Source of the DNA: Verrucomicrobiota bacterium | Lineage (GTDB): Bacteria > Verrucomicrobiota > Verrucomicrobiia > Limisphaerales > UBA1100 | Length of the DNA: 6,480 nucleotides | NCBI GenBank assembly: GCA_015660155.1 | Contig: DQLO01000088.1 | Location: 1 to 6,480, forward strand | Direction of reading: 5' to 3' | Shown here: in pieces, positions 5,480-6,480 of the stretch | Layout: each line of letters starts with the position of its first letter | How positions within the stretch are numbered: position 1 is the first letter of the stretch | The notes under the pieces: generated by a model | Told to the model about the DNA's origin: nothing | Database searches by the model: none | The model's input: the letters and a program-made list of their open reading frames with translations, nothing else | Translations under genes and position numbers: made by a program

Positions 5480-6480
5480 ATGAAAGTACAGTTCTGCGGG
5501 GCAACCCGAACGACGACCGGATCTATGTTTGTGCTCAACGTGAACGGGCAGAAAATCCTGCTCGAATGCGGCCTCTATCAAGGCCGACGCGATGAGTCGA
5601 ACGATCGCAATCGCAATTTCTCATTTGATCCCGCCTCCATTGATGTGGCGGTTCTGAGCCATTCACACATTGATCACTGCGGAAATTTCCCCAACCTTGT
5701 GAAACAGGGCTATCGCGGCAACATTTTCAGCACCCACGCCGCGCGCGATTTGGCGTCCATCATGCTAGCCGATTCCGCGCGCATTCAACAGCACGACGCC
5801 GAGTACATCTCGCGCAAACGCGCCAAGAAAAATCTCCCACCCGTGGAGGCCCTCTACAGCGTGGAAGATGCCGAGCGCGCGGGGCGCCAGTTTGTTTCGC
5901 TCAACTACGATCGCCCAATGCTCATCGCCGATGGCGTGACGCTTTCCTTTCACGATGCCGGCCACATTCTCGGCTCCGCGCAAGTGGTGCTCGACATTCG
6001 CGAGGACGGCAAGGAATACCGCTACCTCTTCACCGGCGATGTCGGCCGCGGCGGGCACAAGATATTGCGCGATCCCGTTCCGATTGAAAATGTGGACGTG
6101 CTGCACATCGAAAGCACTTACGGCGACCGCCTCCACGGCGACCGCGATTTGTCCGTCGTTGAGATTGCCAAAGCCATTTTGGAAACCGCCCATCGCGGCG
6201 GCAAAATTATCATCCCCGCCTTTTCCGTGGGCCGCACGCAGTTGGTTGTTTACACGCTGCATCAACTCGCCGAGAGCGGGGATTTGCCGGACATCCCCAT
6301 CTTCGTCGACAGCCCGTTGAGCGTGAATGCCACCGAAGTATTCCGGCTGCACCCCGAATGTTTTAACGAATCGATCTACCAATTCCTGCGCGAGAAGCAG
6401 AATCCGTTTGGCATGGAAAATCTCCAATACATCCGGCAAGTCTCGCGCTCCATTCAGCTCAACAAACTCAAAGGCCCCGC
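5480..6480 (+). CDS. Beta-CASP metallo-beta-lactamase-fold RNase (YSH1/COG1236 type), cut off at the right edge
   Basis: The first 333 codons of a protein that runs off the window; relatives are about 450-470 residues. It is a zinc-dependent nuclease of the CPSF73-like group, predicted to cleave or trim RNA in the cytoplasm. Motif 1 is a conserved strand near the start (G-A-T-R-T-T-T-G, 7-14). Motif 2 is HSHIDH (61-66; H61, H63, D65, H66 as metal ligands), motif 3 H162 in DAGHILGSA (159-167), and motif 4 D187 in FTGDVGR (184-190). The beta-CASP insert follows, with ESTYGDR (211-217, motif A E211), PAFSVGRTQ (246-254) and D-S-P (277-279). The remaining motifs and the RMMBL-type C-terminal domain are beyond 6480. 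The start at 5480 gives M-K-V-Q-F-C-G-A, as in relatives; an in-frame ATG at 5465 would add five residues. No strong Shine-Dalgarno is present. Confidence 0.9.
   Translation, partial: MKVQFCGATRTTTGSMFVLNVNGQKILLECGLYQGRRDESNDRNRNFSFDPASIDVAVLSHSHIDHCGNFPNLVKQGYRGNIFSTHAARDLASIMLADSARIQQHDAEYISRKRAKKNLPPVEALYSVEDAERAGRQFVSLNYDRPMLIADGVTLSFHDAGHILGSAQVVLDIREDGKEYRYLFTGDVGRGGHKILRDPVPIENVDVLHIESTYGDRLHGDRDLSVVEIAKAILETAHRGGKIIIPAFSVGRTQLVVYTLHQLAESGDLPDIPIFVDSPLSVNATEVFRLHPECFNESIYQFLREKQNPFGMENLQYIRQVSRSIQLNKLKGP

Noticed and set aside
5765..6439. A 224-codon minus-strand open frame opposite the nuclease gene
   Set aside because: It is antisense to beta-CASP catalytic motifs that read perfectly on the plus strand, and it resembles no known family.

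Overview
The window looks like ordinary chromosomal DNA from a Gram-negative-type bacterium with moderately high GC. My best guess is a member of the PVC group, probably Verrucomicrobiota. This rests on the flavour of the proteins (TlpA-like thioredoxins with an extra helical N-terminal domain, an ApaG with an extended N-terminus) and on the weak or absent Shine-Dalgarno sites before several starts. It is an inference, not a sequence match. No mobile element, CRISPR array, tRNA or rRNA is visible, coding density is high, and no gene-free stretch reaches 300 bases.

Layout: (1) 1-298, plus strand: the last 29 codons of a calcineurin-like metallophosphoesterase, overlapping at TAATG with a complete thiS (thiamine sulfur carrier). 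(2) 299-359: a short spacer with a plausible extended -10 promoter. (3) 360-4648, plus strand: a likely four-gene unit made of an MgtE magnesium channel, an MscS-family mechanosensitive channel and two tandem paralogous exported TlpA/ResA-like thiol-disulfide oxidoreductases. The unit ends in a textbook rho-independent terminator at 4674-4702. An imperfect inverted repeat sits between the two TlpA paralogs. (4) 4770-4988, plus strand: infA (translation initiation factor IF-1). (5) 4994-5437, minus strand: apaG, tail-to-tail with infA and 5 bp from it, with a small imperfect stem-loop spanning both stop codons. (6) 5480 to the right edge, plus strand: a beta-CASP metallo-beta-lactamase-fold RNase of the YSH1/COG1236 type, divergent from apaG and cut off by the window end.

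How the genes may work together: MgtE and MscS are membrane channels for Mg2+ entry and osmotic release. The two TlpA-like proteins would act outside the cytoplasmic membrane on cysteine disulfides. Their co-orientation, the 32-bp gap and the TAATG overlap suggest co-transcription, but a shared function is not shown. infA and the beta-CASP nuclease are housekeeping translation and RNA-turnover functions. I did not find a convincing undescribed system. The least explained element is the TlpA pair with its shared uncharacterised N-terminal domain and the hairpin that separates the two genes.
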